A DNA stretch of 64,000 nt from CAWAWP01 sp963841205 (GCA_963841205.1 CAWJCH010000014.1:124001-188000); one strand, 5' to 3'; shown: positions 1-8,229, counted from the stretch's first letter. Notes: a model not told the origin generated them from the letters alone. Made by a program: numbers and translations.

Positions 1-77
1 AGCGCCGCGGCATCCTCGGACTGTTCCTTGTAGATAAGGCCTATGGTCCGCAGCGAGGCGCGCTCGTTGTCGCTCAT
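1..77 (-). CDS. N-terminal fragment of an unidentified protein, cut by the window edge
   Basis: Only the first 25 codons are inside the window, starting at the ATG whose complement is at 75-77. A GGAGGCGGC ribosome-binding site lies just upstream, which supports a real start. The visible protein begins MSDNERASLRTIGLIYKEQS. The TIGLIY segment is reminiscent of the first strand of NAD kinases, but 25 residues are far too few to assign a function. It runs in the same direction as the two following minus-strand genes. Confidence 0.5.
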   Translation of the reverse strand, partial: MSDNERASLRTIGLIYKEQSEDAAA

Positions 78-177
78 GCCGCCTCCGCACCGTGTTGCGC
101 AGCTTCGCGCACCGCGTCACCAAGGCATCTGCCCTGGACGCTCACAGCAGTATCGTACGAGAGCCTGCGGATCGCTG

Positions 178-1308
178 TCAATTCGCGGGCGTGGCGAACC
201 GCGAGAGGCGGAACTGGTCGAGTGGGAACGCCGGCACTGCGTCGAGGGCCAGCGAGCTGAGCAGGTCGCCGATGACGGGGCCGAACTTGAAGCCGTGGCC
301 GGAGAAGCCCGAGCCGATGACGACGCCTGGGCCGCCGGGGTGCCGATCAAGGATGAAGTCTTCGTCGGGAGTCATGTCGTACATGCACCGATCGACGAGG
401 GCCAGCTCGCCGTCCGCGGCGGCGGGGATGACGCTTTGCAGGAAGTCGCGCACCTCGGCGATCTGTGCCTGGTCGGGCGGATACGGATCGTTCGGATCGG
501 CGTCGGCGCCGCGACCGTGCCAGCCGACCTTGAACCAGCTCGGCCCTTGCAAGGGGAAGCCGTAGTAGGTCATGCCGACGAGGAAGACGGGGAACTGTCC
601 GACGGCGAAGGCGGACGTCGGGAGGCCGGCGAGGTAGCAGACCTGGGAGCGCGTGGCCTGCACAGGCAGGCGCAGATCGCCGAGGACGTCGTGCACCCAG
701 GGGCCCGCGGCGACGATGACGCGGTCGGCGTCGAGCACCGTGCCGTCGTCCAGCACCACGCGCCCGCCCGTACCGCGCGGTTCGACCAAGCGGACGCGGA
801 CTCCCTCGCGGATGGCGCCACCGCGCGATCGGATCTGGGCGGCGAGGGCGCGCACGCAGTCGGAGGCGGCGAGCATGCCGCCGCGCGGATTGAAGGTGAT
901 GGCGCCGAACTCGCCGGCGCGGAAGGCGGGGAAGCGCGCCTCGCACTCCTCCGGCGTCCAGCGCTCGACCGGGAGGTCCTCGGCGCGCATGACGTCATAG
1001 CCGGCGAGAGTATGGCCGTCGTCGGGTTGGCCGAGGGCGAGCACGCCGGTCTCGGTATAGAGCGGCTGGCCCGACTCGCGGGCGAGCTCGTCCCAGAGGG
1101 TGAGACTGCGCGCGACCATCCGCGAGTAGATCGCCTCGGAGCCGTATTCATGGCGGATAGCGCGCGAGAGGCCGTGCGATGAGGCCCAATCGTGCGCGAC
1201 GGTGTAGCGCTCCAGGACGGCGACATCCGCCCCGTGACCGGCGAGCGCGGAGGCTGCCGCGAGGCCCATCACGCCGCCCCCGACCACGATTACCTTCAGT
1301 TGGGCCAT
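178..1308 (-). CDS. FAD-dependent amine oxidase, monomeric sarcosine oxidase / N-methyltryptophan oxidase family
   Basis: 376 residues, the usual length for monomeric sarcosine oxidases, which oxidatively demethylate N-methyl amino acids with release of hydrogen peroxide. The N-terminus carries the dinucleotide-binding motif VVGGGVMGLAAA (about residues 8-19). Cys308 sits in CMYDMTPDEDF, matching the family's C-x-Y-x-x-T-P-D motif where FAD is covalently attached, and a C-terminal SGFSGHGFKFGP segment completes the FAD fold. The start overlaps the end of the upstream metallophosphoesterase gene by 13 bases, indicating translational coupling in one operon. The exact substrate cannot be read from sequence; sarcosine, N-methyltryptophan or another secondary amine are all possible. 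Confidence 0.85.
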   Translation of the reverse strand: MAQLKVIVVGGGVMGLAAASALAGHGADVAVLERYTVAHDWASSHGLSRAIRHEYGSEAIYSRMVARSLTLWDELARESGQPLYTETGVLALGQPDDGHTLAGYDVMRAEDLPVERWTPEECEARFPAFRAGEFGAITFNPRGGMLAASDCVRALAAQIRSRGGAIREGVRVRLVEPRGTGGRVVLDDGTVLDADRVIVAAGPWVHDVLGDLRLPVQATRSQVCYLAGLPTSAFAVGQFPVFLVGMTYYGFPLQGPSWFKVGWHGRGADADPNDPYPPDQAQIAEVRDFLQSVIPAAADGELALVDRCMYDMTPDEDFILDRHPGGPGVVIGSGFSGHGFKFGPVIGDLLSSLALDAVPAFPLDQFRLSRFATPAN

Positions 1309-2258
1309 AGTCGCTTCCTCGCGATCCGCATGGTGCGCCCGGCGATGCCGTAGGCGCGGCGCACGCTGCCGGCGGCGCGCTCTACCGCGCTGGCGGAGGG
1401 GCCGGCGACGCGCACCTCGACGGTGGCGTCATTTTGCACGTCGACGACGATGAAGGCGGGCGCTCCGTAGTCGCTGGGGACGACGGAGACGTGGACGGTT
1501 TGGTGGCCGTTGGGGTCGCTGGTGGGGCGCGATATCAGGGCGTCGCGTCCCACATGGGTGTGGCCGCTGACGATGGCGGCGACCTTGGCGAATGGGAGGA
1601 CGCGGTTGCCGGTGGTGAGGTTGCCGAAGTAGGCGTTGCTGGTGCCCCAGCGAACGTCGCCGGGCTTGCGGAGGATCTGCGCCTCCACCAGCGGGACGTG
1701 GGTGACGACGACGGCGGTGTGCACGGTAGGGTCAGCCTCCACCCGCGCGAGCCGATCGGTGATGCTGGCGCCGAGGCGATCGGAGACGGCAGCGTCGTCC
1801 CAGGGCCAGTCCACGAAGTGGGCGTCCATGTTGTATTTGCCCTTGCTGGTGGCGTACCACTCGGCGGGCATCGGCGGCAGGTCGGGATCGGCGGCGGAGT
1901 AGTCGTACCAGGCGAGACTGCCGACGACGGCGGCGCCATCGCGCATCCAGAGCGTATCTTCGAGCCAGAGGAATCCGACTTCCTTCGTCGCGCGGGGCAG
2001 CTCGCGCTCGAAGAGGTCCTGGCTGGAGTGCCGCCGACGCGACCAGACGTCGTGATTGCCGGCGAGGACGCCAACCTGCCCATGCAGCCCGGCGAAGATG
2101 CCGAGGCAGCGGACGAAGTTGTCGAGCCGCTCGCCAAGATCGCCGGCGAGGACGGTGAGATCTGGCCGTTCGGCGGCGATGCGGCCGGCGAGCGCGCGGA
2201 TCGGCTCCTCCGGCGTGATGCCGAGGTGTAGGTCGCTGGTGATGATGATGCGGGGCAT
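1296..2258 (-). CDS. Calcineurin-like metallophosphoesterase
   Basis: 320 residues with the complete metallophosphoesterase signature in order: D-x-H in SDLHLG near residue 10, GDLGERLDN near 41, GNHDVW near 67, a TH in VVTHVPL, and the C-terminal GHTH in SGHTHVGRD. These residues bind a dinuclear metal centre that hydrolyses phosphomono- or diesters. No signal peptide or membrane segment is seen, so it should be cytoplasmic. It overlaps the downstream flavin oxidase start, so the two are probably co-transcribed, though no biochemical link is obvious. The substrate is unknown. Confidence 0.85.
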   Translation of the reverse strand: MPRIIITSDLHLGITPEEPIRALAGRIAAERPDLTVLAGDLGERLDNFVRCLGIFAGLHGQVGVLAGNHDVWSRRRHSSQDLFERELPRATKEVGFLWLEDTLWMRDGAAVVGSLAWYDYSAADPDLPPMPAEWYATSKGKYNMDAHFVDWPWDDAAVSDRLGASITDRLARVEADPTVHTAVVVTHVPLVEAQILRKPGDVRWGTSNAYFGNLTTGNRVLPFAKVAAIVSGHTHVGRDALISRPTSDPNGHQTVHVSVVPSDYGAPAFIVVDVQNDATVEVRVAGPSASAVERAAGSVRRAYGIAGRTMRIARKRLWPN

Positions 2259-2292
2259 GTCGTTATCCTTCGCCGGCAGGGCAGGGCTGGCG

Positions 2293-2330
2293 TGTCATCT
2301 ACCCCACGGCTAGAACCGGGGGCTTGCAGC
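2293..2330 (-). repeat. IS200/IS605-type right-end hairpin of the interrupted tnpB element
   Basis: Read on the minus strand just after the tnpB stop, the sequence has the classical right-end layout: a C-rich arm (AAGCCCCCGG), a short loop (TTCTAG), a G-rich arm (CCGTGGGG) and then TAGATGACA. In this family the transposon right end also forms the 3' end of the omega-RNA that guides TnpB, so the guide would be copied from the bases just below 2293. The hairpin is seen; the RNA role is inferred from the family. Confidence 0.65.
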
Positions 2331-2653
2331 TAGCCCGCGAGGGCTGCCACGTCTGGCGGAATGACGGCCGCCCGGCTGCGAGCACTCTGACGAATGTTCA
2401 CCGCCGCGTTCACGTCAGCATGGGTGGAGAACCCGCATGACTGACAGAGGAACTTCGATTGGGTACAACGATTAGCCTTCTGACCATGCCCGCAGACGCT
2501 GCAGGTCTGGCTGGTATACGCCGGGTTGACATAGACCACGCGCACACCGGCCAACGCCGCTTTGTAGGCGATGAAGGCACGTAATTGGGAGAACGCCCAA
2601 CCGTGCAGCACTCTCCGCTGGCGCTTGGAACCGTTGACTCGGCTTCGGATGTT
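2330..2653 (-). pseudogene. tnpB: TnpB, C-terminal part (RuvC-III and zinc ribbon), separated from its N-terminus by an HNH gene
   Basis: This reading frame continues TnpB after the HNH gene. It starts immediately behind the HNH stop codon with NIRSRVNGSKRQRRVLHGW, contains the zinc ribbon CSVC...CQSC and the RuvC-III aspartate in HADVNAAVNI. The nearest possible start is a GTG at 2611, so expression as a separate polypeptide would omit the first 14 residues. It is in exactly the same frame as the HNH gene and the N-terminal part at 3122-3919; only single TAG codons separate the three. With the N-terminal part it would make a complete TnpB of about 370 residues. Confidence 0.8.
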
Positions 2654-3112
2654 CTAGTCAGCGCGTTTGCGTCCAGGTGGATGTTCCTTGGCCTCCATAC
2701 GCTTGATTTGGTTGCAGTTGGCGCATAGGACTTGATATCTGCCCTGACTGCCCAATTCTGCGATCTGCTTATAAAGCGTGTACCAAGTAGTCATCGCAGT
2801 AGTCATCGCACGGTCTTGTCTGCCGTCGCTGGCGATATGATCTATCTGGAGAGCGCGAATATCATCATGGTAGCCGCAGCGTACGCACTGGCCGCCCAAC
2901 GCCTCTATGGCAAGCGCCTTCATGGAGACACGCATGGCCCGGTTGTACTTACTTTGCTTAGCAAGGTATTGATCCCAATCCTTGCGTTTGCTGATGCGCA
3001 CTTGCTCATTATGCCGAGCTGGATCGCGCTGCTGCCGTTCCTGCGCTTTCATCCTGCGCTCTTCACGGTGTTCTTCATCGTAGATGTTGTGACGACTGAC
3101 CGGTGTATCCAT
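2654..3112 (-). CDS. HNH endonuclease nested inside tnpB
   Basis: 152 residues with a classic HNH/treble-clef core: CVRCG, ALQIDHIASDG and LCANCNQIKR, giving the two CxxC zinc knuckles plus the catalytic DH and N. The N-terminal 60 residues are strongly basic and acidic, probably helical and DNA-binding. The layout resembles homing endonucleases found free-standing or in introns of phages. It begins only 9 bases after the stop of the TnpB N-terminal part and its TAG abuts the TnpB C-terminal frame, so no room is left for a group I intron core outside the gene. An internal 12-base tandem duplication near 2790-2815 encodes AMTTAMTT. Function as a homing-type nuclease is inferred from the family. 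Confidence 0.8.
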   Translation of the reverse strand: MDTPVSRHNIYDEEHREERRMKAQERQQRDPARHNEQVRISKRKDWDQYLAKQSKYNRAMRVSMKALAIEALGGQCVRCGYHDDIRALQIDHIASDGRQDRAMTTAMTTWYTLYKQIAELGSQGRYQVLCANCNQIKRMEAKEHPPGRKRAD

Positions 3113-3121
3113 GCACTTATT

Positions 3122-3919
3122 CTAAGCGATTGCTCTTGCAGCGTCAAGAGCTATTCCGCGCCCTGTGCCTTTCGCCGTGCTGGCTCTAGCCTTGGACAAA
3201 CAATGGTTCACATCCTTGGCAAACCGTTTTTCGCGCCCACTGCGCTTCCTGAGCAGCCGCTTGGCGCTCTTGGTGCCTTTCTTTTGGAGCTGCTGGCGAA
3301 AACGACTGTAGCGGGCGCGGACCTGATGCACATGGGCATGCTTGGGACCAGTGGAATGGTTGAGAAATTCCCCATCCGACGTGGCCGCCAGCGTGATAAT
3401 ACCCGAGTCCACGCCGACAAAGTCGTCGGCATCGATTGGGGTGGGTTCCGGCGCGTCTACCGTAATCGCCAGGAAGAAGGTTTCGTTGCGATAGAGCAAA
3501 TCTGCCTGCCCGCGCGTGCGTTGCAGCATCCCCTCGGCATAGGCACCGAAACGAAAGGGTACTGCAACACGGCCATCCAGGGTCAAGAGCGAGACGCGAT
3601 CCGGGCCGGGGAACGAGCAGATACGCTGGTCGTAGACCATCGCACCGTGCGGGCGGAAGCGTGGCTGAATCGCGCGGTCCCGCTTGTACGCTTCGCTCAC
3701 CTTGCTGATGGCGCGAATAGTCATCTGTGACGACAAGCCGAACCGATCGCGGATGTCGTAGTAGACCATCTTTTGCAGTTCGATTTTGTTGGCGCAACGC
3801 GCGGTAAAAGACGCCACCGCAATCGCGTTGCACGCAGCGTTAAACGCCTCCAGCGTCCGCAAAAGCGCAGCATGCTGATCGGGTGTCGGAGCAAGTTTGA
3901 CAAGCAGGGTCTGTTTCAT
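3122..3919 (-). pseudogene. tnpB: TnpB, N-terminal part (wedge/REC and RuvC-I) interrupted at the RuvC-II motif
   Basis: 265 residues beginning MKQTLLVKLAPTPDQHAALL, typical for RNA-guided TnpB nucleases of IS200/IS605 elements. The RuvC-I aspartate is visible in GVDSGIITLA and the basic segment FAKDVNHCLSKARAS leads into GTGRGIALD, which corresponds to the family's RuvC-II motif GxGIALED. Exactly there the homology stops and seven unrelated codons lead to a TAG. The catalytic glutamate appears as aspartate (GAC) at the junction. The remaining C-terminal third is found at 2330-2653, with an HNH gene between. Unless stop codons are bypassed or the two parts assemble in trans, this TnpB is inactive. 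Confidence 0.85.
3132..3151. repeat. 7-bp perfect hairpin at the tnpB/HNH junction
   Basis: The 20 bases form GCTCTTG / CAAGAGC arms around a 6-base loop. One arm is the last conserved tnpB sequence before the insertion, the other is the first inserted sequence. It could be a nuclease recognition palindrome, an RNA structure or a chance product of the insertion. It is not a clean group I intron P1 helix, because the expected U-G wobble at the splice site is missing. Confidence 0.45.
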
Positions 3920-3932
3920 AGAACAAGCGTAG

Positions 3933-3959
3933 CTCCATTGACGTCAATTGTCAATGGAG
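3933..3959. repeat. Perfect 10-bp inverted repeat upstream of tnpB, probable transposon left end or operator
   Basis: CTCCATTGAC at 3933-3942 and GTCAATGGAG at 3950-3959 are exact reverse complements around a 7-base loop. The repeat lies 14 bases before the tnpB start codon. Its position fits the subterminal left-end hairpin of an IS605-type element, or an operator controlling tnpB. Confidence 0.5.
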
Positions 3960-4051
3960 TAGGACCGAAGACGGCGCTTACCCCTGCCTTCAGGCAGGTG
4001 CCTCCACCCTGGAGCATGGTGAGGGAGCGGTGCAGAGAGACAGGTGGGGTG

Positions 4052-4080
4052 TTGGCCTCGGCGGCTCTTTCGTGTACACT
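4052..4080 (+). promoter_or_regulatory. Sigma-70-type promoter for the cation/proton antiporter
   Basis: TTGGCC and TACACT are separated by exactly 17 bases, about 80 bases upstream of the antiporter start. This is a reasonable match to a -35/-10 pair in a GC-rich genome; it has no experimental support. Confidence 0.45.
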
Positions 4081-4162
4081 GGCGCCTGAGCCGTCGCACC
4101 GGCTGCCAGGCTCGGTGCGTGCTCGCGGGGAGCGCCGCCAGAGATGAGGAGGGGTTGGAGCT

Positions 4163-5515
4163 GTGGAAGGGTCGGTTCTCAAGCGCAGGATCAACGTGCT
4201 TCTGCTGGCGATCCCGCTGGTCATCTTCAACGAGTCCATCATCGCGTTCATCAACTCGACCTTCGGACTTGAGATCGGCGACAAGCAGGTGCCGTTCGCG
4301 CTGTTCGTGCTTTCGGCGGTTGCGTTGATCCCGCTGGCCGGTTTCGTGGAGAGCGCCGTCGAGGAGTTGGCAGAGCTGCTTGGCCCGTTCATCGGTGGGT
4401 TGCTGCACACCACGCTGGGCAACGTCGCCGAGTTGACCATCGGCATCTCGGTGCTGCTCACGGTGAGCACCGGCGCGGCGGATATCGTCGAGGGCACGAT
4501 CGCGGGCGTGATCATCCGCAACTCGCTGCTGTTTCTCGGAGTCTCGACACTCTTCGGCGCCGCGCGGAATGGCAAGATGAAGTTCAGTGCGGAGAACGCG
4601 AGCGAGTACTCGACGGTCTTCGCATTGGCGGTGATCGGTCTGAGTTTGCCGACGGTTGCTTCGAAATTCCTGCCGGAACACGAGGAGCTTCGACCAGTCT
4701 TCGATCTCCCCGTCAGTGCGCTGCTTGCCATTGTCCTGCTCGTGAGCTATCTGGCATACGTCGGCTTCGCGGTCTTCCGCTTCAATGAGGGCTACAACCT
4801 AGTGGAGCTGCGCGCGGAGAAACGGCAGGCGCGGCGCGAGCAACGCGAGCTGCGCCGGCACCGACACGACGCGGCGTACGAGCCACTCGTGACAGGGACC
4901 GATCAGCAGGCGCTCTTCGCGGAGGAGCGTGAGTCCGCACTCAAGCATGAACGCGTCTATGCCAAGGCGGGACTGTTGGAGCATAAGCGCCGGCGGCGGG
5001 AGAAGCGCGGAGAACAGAGACTCTTCCACAATCGCCCGCTCCTGCGGGGACTTGTGGCGGTGCTCGTGCTCGGCATCGCGACGACTGGAGTTGCCGCGAT
5101 GTCTGAGCACTTCGCTGGATCGGTGGAGGAAATCGTCCAGAACTTTGCGGTGCTCAAGCATTACGAATTCTTCCTCGGACTCATTTTGATTCCGCTGCTG
5201 GCGGGAGTCGTTGAACTGTATGGATCGGTGGGCGCCGCGCGTGAGAACCGTATGGAGATCACGATGGCGGTTACGGCGGGCGCGACGATCCAGATGATCC
5301 TGCTGGTGGTGCCGATCCTCGTGCTGGTGGGCTTGAACACAGGGCATCCGATCCCACTACAGTTCTCGCCGTTAGAGATCATCACTTTCGGCGCGGCGAC
5401 CTTCATCTTCATGCTGCTCAGCCGTGACGGCGAATCGACTTGGTTAGAGGGCGCGCAGCTCTGTACGTTGTGGGCGCTGGTGGCAATTGTCGCCGGTTTC
5501 GTAACAGGCGGATAA
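4163..5515 (+). CDS. Calcium/cation:proton antiporter, CAX/ChaA family
   Basis: 450 residues, start GTG preceded by GAGGAGGGG. Two homologous membrane halves flank a hydrophilic basic loop (about residues 205-290). The first half carries GNVAELTIG, the second GVVELYGSV...NRMEITMAVTAGATIQ, corresponding to the two alpha-repeats of CaCA exchangers whose acidic residues bind the cation. Such proteins extrude Ca2+ or other divalent cations using the proton gradient. The first alpha-repeat reads GNVAEL rather than the common GNAxEL. The gene stands alone between the tnpB element and small hypotheticals and has its own likely promoter. Confidence 0.85.
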   Translation: MEGSVLKRRINVLLLAIPLVIFNESIIAFINSTFGLEIGDKQVPFALFVLSAVALIPLAGFVESAVEELAELLGPFIGGLLHTTLGNVAELTIGISVLLTVSTGAADIVEGTIAGVIIRNSLLFLGVSTLFGAARNGKMKFSAENASEYSTVFALAVIGLSLPTVASKFLPEHEELRPVFDLPVSALLAIVLLVSYLAYVGFAVFRFNEGYNLVELRAEKRQARREQRELRRHRHDAAYEPLVTGTDQQALFAEERESALKHERVYAKAGLLEHKRRRREKRGEQRLFHNRPLLRGLVAVLVLGIATTGVAAMSEHFAGSVEEIVQNFAVLKHYEFFLGLILIPLLAGVVELYGSVGAARENRMEITMAVTAGATIQMILLVVPILVLVGLNTGHPIPLQFSPLEIITFGAATFIFMLLSRDGESTWLEGAQLCTLWALVAIVAGFVTGG

Positions 5516-5592
5516 TACACGCGACGTGCCGGTACGATCTCGGCCGCGCCGGCACGTGCGATGGCTCGCCACGAAGGCGAAGTCGAGCCGGC

Positions 5593-5931
5593 CTAGCTCG
5601 GTTGTTGGGAAGCCGTGTCGCCGGCCTGCGATCCTCCGGAGCCCGTCTCGGGCCGGGCGCGCATGACCTCGGAGGAGGCGATCAGCAGCTTGACGCTACC
5701 CGGCCCGACCGAAGCGATGTCGGACGGGGTGACGAAGAACTCCTCCTCGCCTTGGATAGCGCTCTGCACGAAGAGGCCGTCGTTGGCTTTCGCCCGCACG
5801 TTGCCGATGGTCTGGTCGTCATTGGCGACCACAATGACGCCGACGGCGGCACTTCGCCAGTCTGGCTCAAGCTCGCTGAGCAGATCGGTATCATTCTGCA
5901 GATCGAGATTGTTCTCGTCGGGATTGCTCAT
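5593..5931 (-). CDS. Small PRC-barrel/DUF2171-like protein
   Basis: 112 residues from the ATG at 5931, which has AGGAGGAGAG immediately upstream; a longer frame up to 6000 lacks such a site. The N-terminus is very acidic (NPDENNLDLQNDTDLLSELEPDW), followed by a compact beta-rich part with SAAVGVIVVANDDQTIGNV and FFVTPSDIASVGPGSVKLLI. The latter looks like the DUF2171/PRC-barrel folds common in Deinococcus and Chloroflexota stress-related proteins. No signal peptide is seen. The function is unknown and the domain assignment is tentative. Confidence 0.6.
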   Translation of the reverse strand: MSNPDENNLDLQNDTDLLSELEPDWRSAAVGVIVVANDDQTIGNVRAKANDGLFVQSAIQGEEEFFVTPSDIASVGPGSVKLLIASSEVMRARPETGSGGSQAGDTASQQPS

Positions 5932-6051
5932 GGCTCTCCTCCTCTGGCACAGTTCCCGTGCCGCACCCGTCTCGTTTTGGGTGCGTGGGAACTGCAACAA
6001 GATGATCAGTGAGCAAGGCGCATGCCGTGGCTTCTCGCGACGCGCCGAGCG

Positions 6052-6417
6052 CTAGGCAGGCGGAGCGGCCTCGGGTTCTGGCTCCGACGGCTGGGCAAGG
6101 CCCAGGGTGGTGCGGGCGACGTCTGGTGAGCGCCCTTCAAGCAGGGCATCGATGGCGGCGGCGACCTCCGCCTCGGAGTGCTGGTTGGCGGCGGGGCCGA
6201 TCTGCGTCACCCAAGCCAGCAGCTCGTGGCGTCCTTTGAAGCTGCCGCGGACCTCTTCGAGGGCGAAGCTGCCAGGAAGCTTGTACTCGCCCGAGGCGCT
6301 CGCTTCTTGCTCCTCGGCGGCCCACTCGCTCGCCTCCGTCGCCAAGACGGAGAGTACCTCGTCCATCGCCGCGCGCCAGCCTCGGAGGAATGCCTCCCGC
6401 TCCTGTTGAGTGGCCAT
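6052..6417 (-). CDS. Hypothetical small acidic protein
   Basis: 121 residues starting MATQQEREAFLRGWRAAMDE with AGGAGGAGCAC upstream, so the start is well supported. It is mostly alpha-helical in appearance, acidic, and ends in a proline/glutamate/alanine tail (PSEPEPEAAPPA). I do not recognise a family. It follows the preceding small gene on the same strand by about 120 bases and could share a transcript with it. Confidence 0.6.
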   Translation of the reverse strand: MATQQEREAFLRGWRAAMDEVLSVLATEASEWAAEEQEASASGEYKLPGSFALEEVRGSFKGRHELLAWVTQIGPAANQHSEAEVAAAIDALLEGRSPDVARTTLGLAQPSEPEPEAAPPA

Positions 6418-6534
6418 AGTGCTCCTCCTTCACAACACCGTGTTGTCTCTCACAACCACCGCTAGAGGGCGCTCGTCTCTGCGGCGCTTCCCTCGCGGTC
6501 TTGACTCACCTCGTCGCCCTCAGGGTACCAGATA

Positions 6535-6622
6535 CGGTCGGGACACGCCAGGGGGAACCTACCCCCTGCTCAACTCCCGTCGCGGGGGGACCCCGCCCTC
6601 CGCGCGAGGAAGGGGCCATAAT
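6535..6622. repeat. Dispersed GC-rich palindromic repeat, copy 1; fills the 6418-6731 gap
   Basis: The 314-base gap before the helicase gene holds a repeat with alternating G-runs and C-runs (CAGGGGGAACCTACCCCCTG, then GCGGGGGGACCCCGCCCTCCGCG). Related copies occur near 21144, 23167, 24831, 49731, 56141 and 56303. Each can fold into one or two hairpins. No gene is seen in the gap. Confidence 0.55.
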
Positions 6623-6731
6623 GTGAGGTGAGAGCGAAGGTGGGCGGCTGCTTGATGGCCCGAGTAACCGCAGCGGCGGCAGATGATTACGTACCAGCGC
6701 CGACCGCTTTCGCGCCCGGTGGGTAGAATGC

Positions 6732-8228
6732 ATGGGAGAGAGTGCGCGCTCCCCTAGTATCCCTGTGAGGATTTTCGCCGTGTCGATGGACGAGACTGCC
6801 CTAGCCCCTACGGTCACGCTCGCGCTGCGTGGGCGCGATCTGGTACTTGTGCCGCCGGTCGATTGGTGTGCAATGGATGACGAGGGGCTGTTAGTCGCCC
6901 TCTTTGGCGCGGAGACGGTGGGCGAGGCGTCGGCGCTGCTCACGCGCGATCGCCGCGGCACGTGCTGGCGAGCGCGACCGTTTGACTTTGCGCGGCTGCG
7001 CGATGCGCTCGTCGCGGAGGGGGCGTGCGCGGTGCGGGTCGATTTCGAGGAACACCCGTTGCTGCCCGCGCCCGTCGAACTGCTGCTGGAGTCGCGCCCG
7101 TACCAGGAGGAGGCGTTGACGGCGTGGCGCGCGTCGGGGAATCGCGGCGTGGTGGTGCTGCCGACGGGGAGCGGCAAGACGGCGCTGGGCGCGATGGCCC
7201 TGGCGGACATGGCGCTGTGGACGCTGATCGTGGTGCCGACGCTCGATCTGCTGCGGCAGTGGCGCGCGGCGCTGGTGGGTGCGCTCGACGGCGTTGCAGA
7301 CATAGTTGGGCTTTACGGTGGCGGCGACCACGAGATCAGGCCGGTCACCGTGATCACGTACGAGTCGGCGCAGCTGCATCCCGAGTTGCTCAATCGCTTC
7401 GGGCTGCTGATCTTCGACGAGTGCCATCACCTGCCCGCACCTGGTTATCGGCAGATCGCGGAGGGCGCCTTCACGCCGTACCGCCTGGGGTTGAGCGCGA
7501 CGCCGGAACGCGCCGATCTGGAGCACTTAGCGCTGGCGCGGCTCATCGGGCCAGAGGTCTATCGCCGCGAGCCGGAAGAGCTTGCGGCGCAACGCTACCT
7601 TGCGGCGTATGAGGAGCGGCAGATCGCCATCGCGCTGACGGCCGATGAGCGGGTGCGGTATGAGCGGGCACGCCAGGCATATCGGGGCTTTCTCGCGCGG
7701 CGACGGATCGCCATCACCTCGCCGGCGGAGTTTCAGCGGCGAGTTGTGTGGGCCAGTGCGCGCGATCCTGAGGCGCGGGCGGCGATGCTGGCCTGGCGAG
7801 AGGCACGCCAGATTGCGCTCAATGCGCCCGCGAAGCTGGAGCAGCTCCAAGCGATCCTGGAGCGGCACCGCGACGAGCGCGTGCTGATCTTCTGTGAGCT
7901 GAACGCGCTGGTGGAGGCGGTCAGCATGCGCTTCTGCATACCGCAGATTACCTACAGGACGCCGACGGAGGAGCGGCGCGCGGTGTTGGAGCGGTTCCGG
8001 TCGGGGCGCTATTCGAAGCTGGTGACGGGGCGCGTGCTGAATGAGGGCGTGGACGTGCCCGATTGCGCGGTGGCGGTGATCGTCAGCGGCAGCGCCACTC
8101 GGCGCGATTACGTGCAGCGACTGGGGCGCATCCTGCGACCGAAGGAGCGGCGCGCGGTGCTCTATGAGCTGGTGACGGAGGAGACCACCGAGGAGCGCGT
8201 CTCGGAGCGCAGACGGGAGCAGGCGTGA
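6732..8228 (+). CDS. XPB/Rad25-like superfamily 2 DNA helicase
   Basis: 498 residues. An N-terminal XPB-type damage-recognition-like part (1-120) precedes RPYQEEAL (122-129), Walker A PTGSGKT (144-150), DECH box (229-232), SATPER (255-260) and the second RecA domain ending RRDYVQRLGRILRPK (motif VI). The order and spacing match archaeal and mycobacterial XPB, a 3'-5' DNA helicase of nucleotide excision repair. The start could also be the ATG at 6786. It is followed one base later by a Bax1-like nuclease gene, the known XPB partner, so both probably act together in DNA unwinding and incision. A protein with Cys clusters follows. Confidence 0.9.
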   Translation: MGESARSPSIPVRIFAVSMDETALAPTVTLALRGRDLVLVPPVDWCAMDDEGLLVALFGAETVGEASALLTRDRRGTCWRARPFDFARLRDALVAEGACAVRVDFEEHPLLPAPVELLLESRPYQEEALTAWRASGNRGVVVLPTGSGKTALGAMALADMALWTLIVVPTLDLLRQWRAALVGALDGVADIVGLYGGGDHEIRPVTVITYESAQLHPELLNRFGLLIFDECHHLPAPGYRQIAEGAFTPYRLGLSATPERADLEHLALARLIGPEVYRREPEELAAQRYLAAYEERQIAIALTADERVRYERARQAYRGFLARRRIAITSPAEFQRRVVWASARDPEARAAMLAWREARQIALNAPAKLEQLQAILERHRDERVLIFCELNALVEAVSMRFCIPQITYRTPTEERRAVLERFRSGRYSKLVTGRVLNEGVDVPDCAVAVIVSGSATRRDYVQRLGRILRPKERRAVLYELVTEETTEERVSERRREQA

Positions 8229-8229
8229 G

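Noticed and set aside
2654..3145. Group I intron or intein carrying the HNH gene
   Set aside because: The HNH frame starts about 30 bases after the 5' junction and its stop touches the 3' junction, so a group I core does not fit outside the gene. Intein splice residues (Cys/Ser start, His-Asn end) are absent and the frame holds stop codons.
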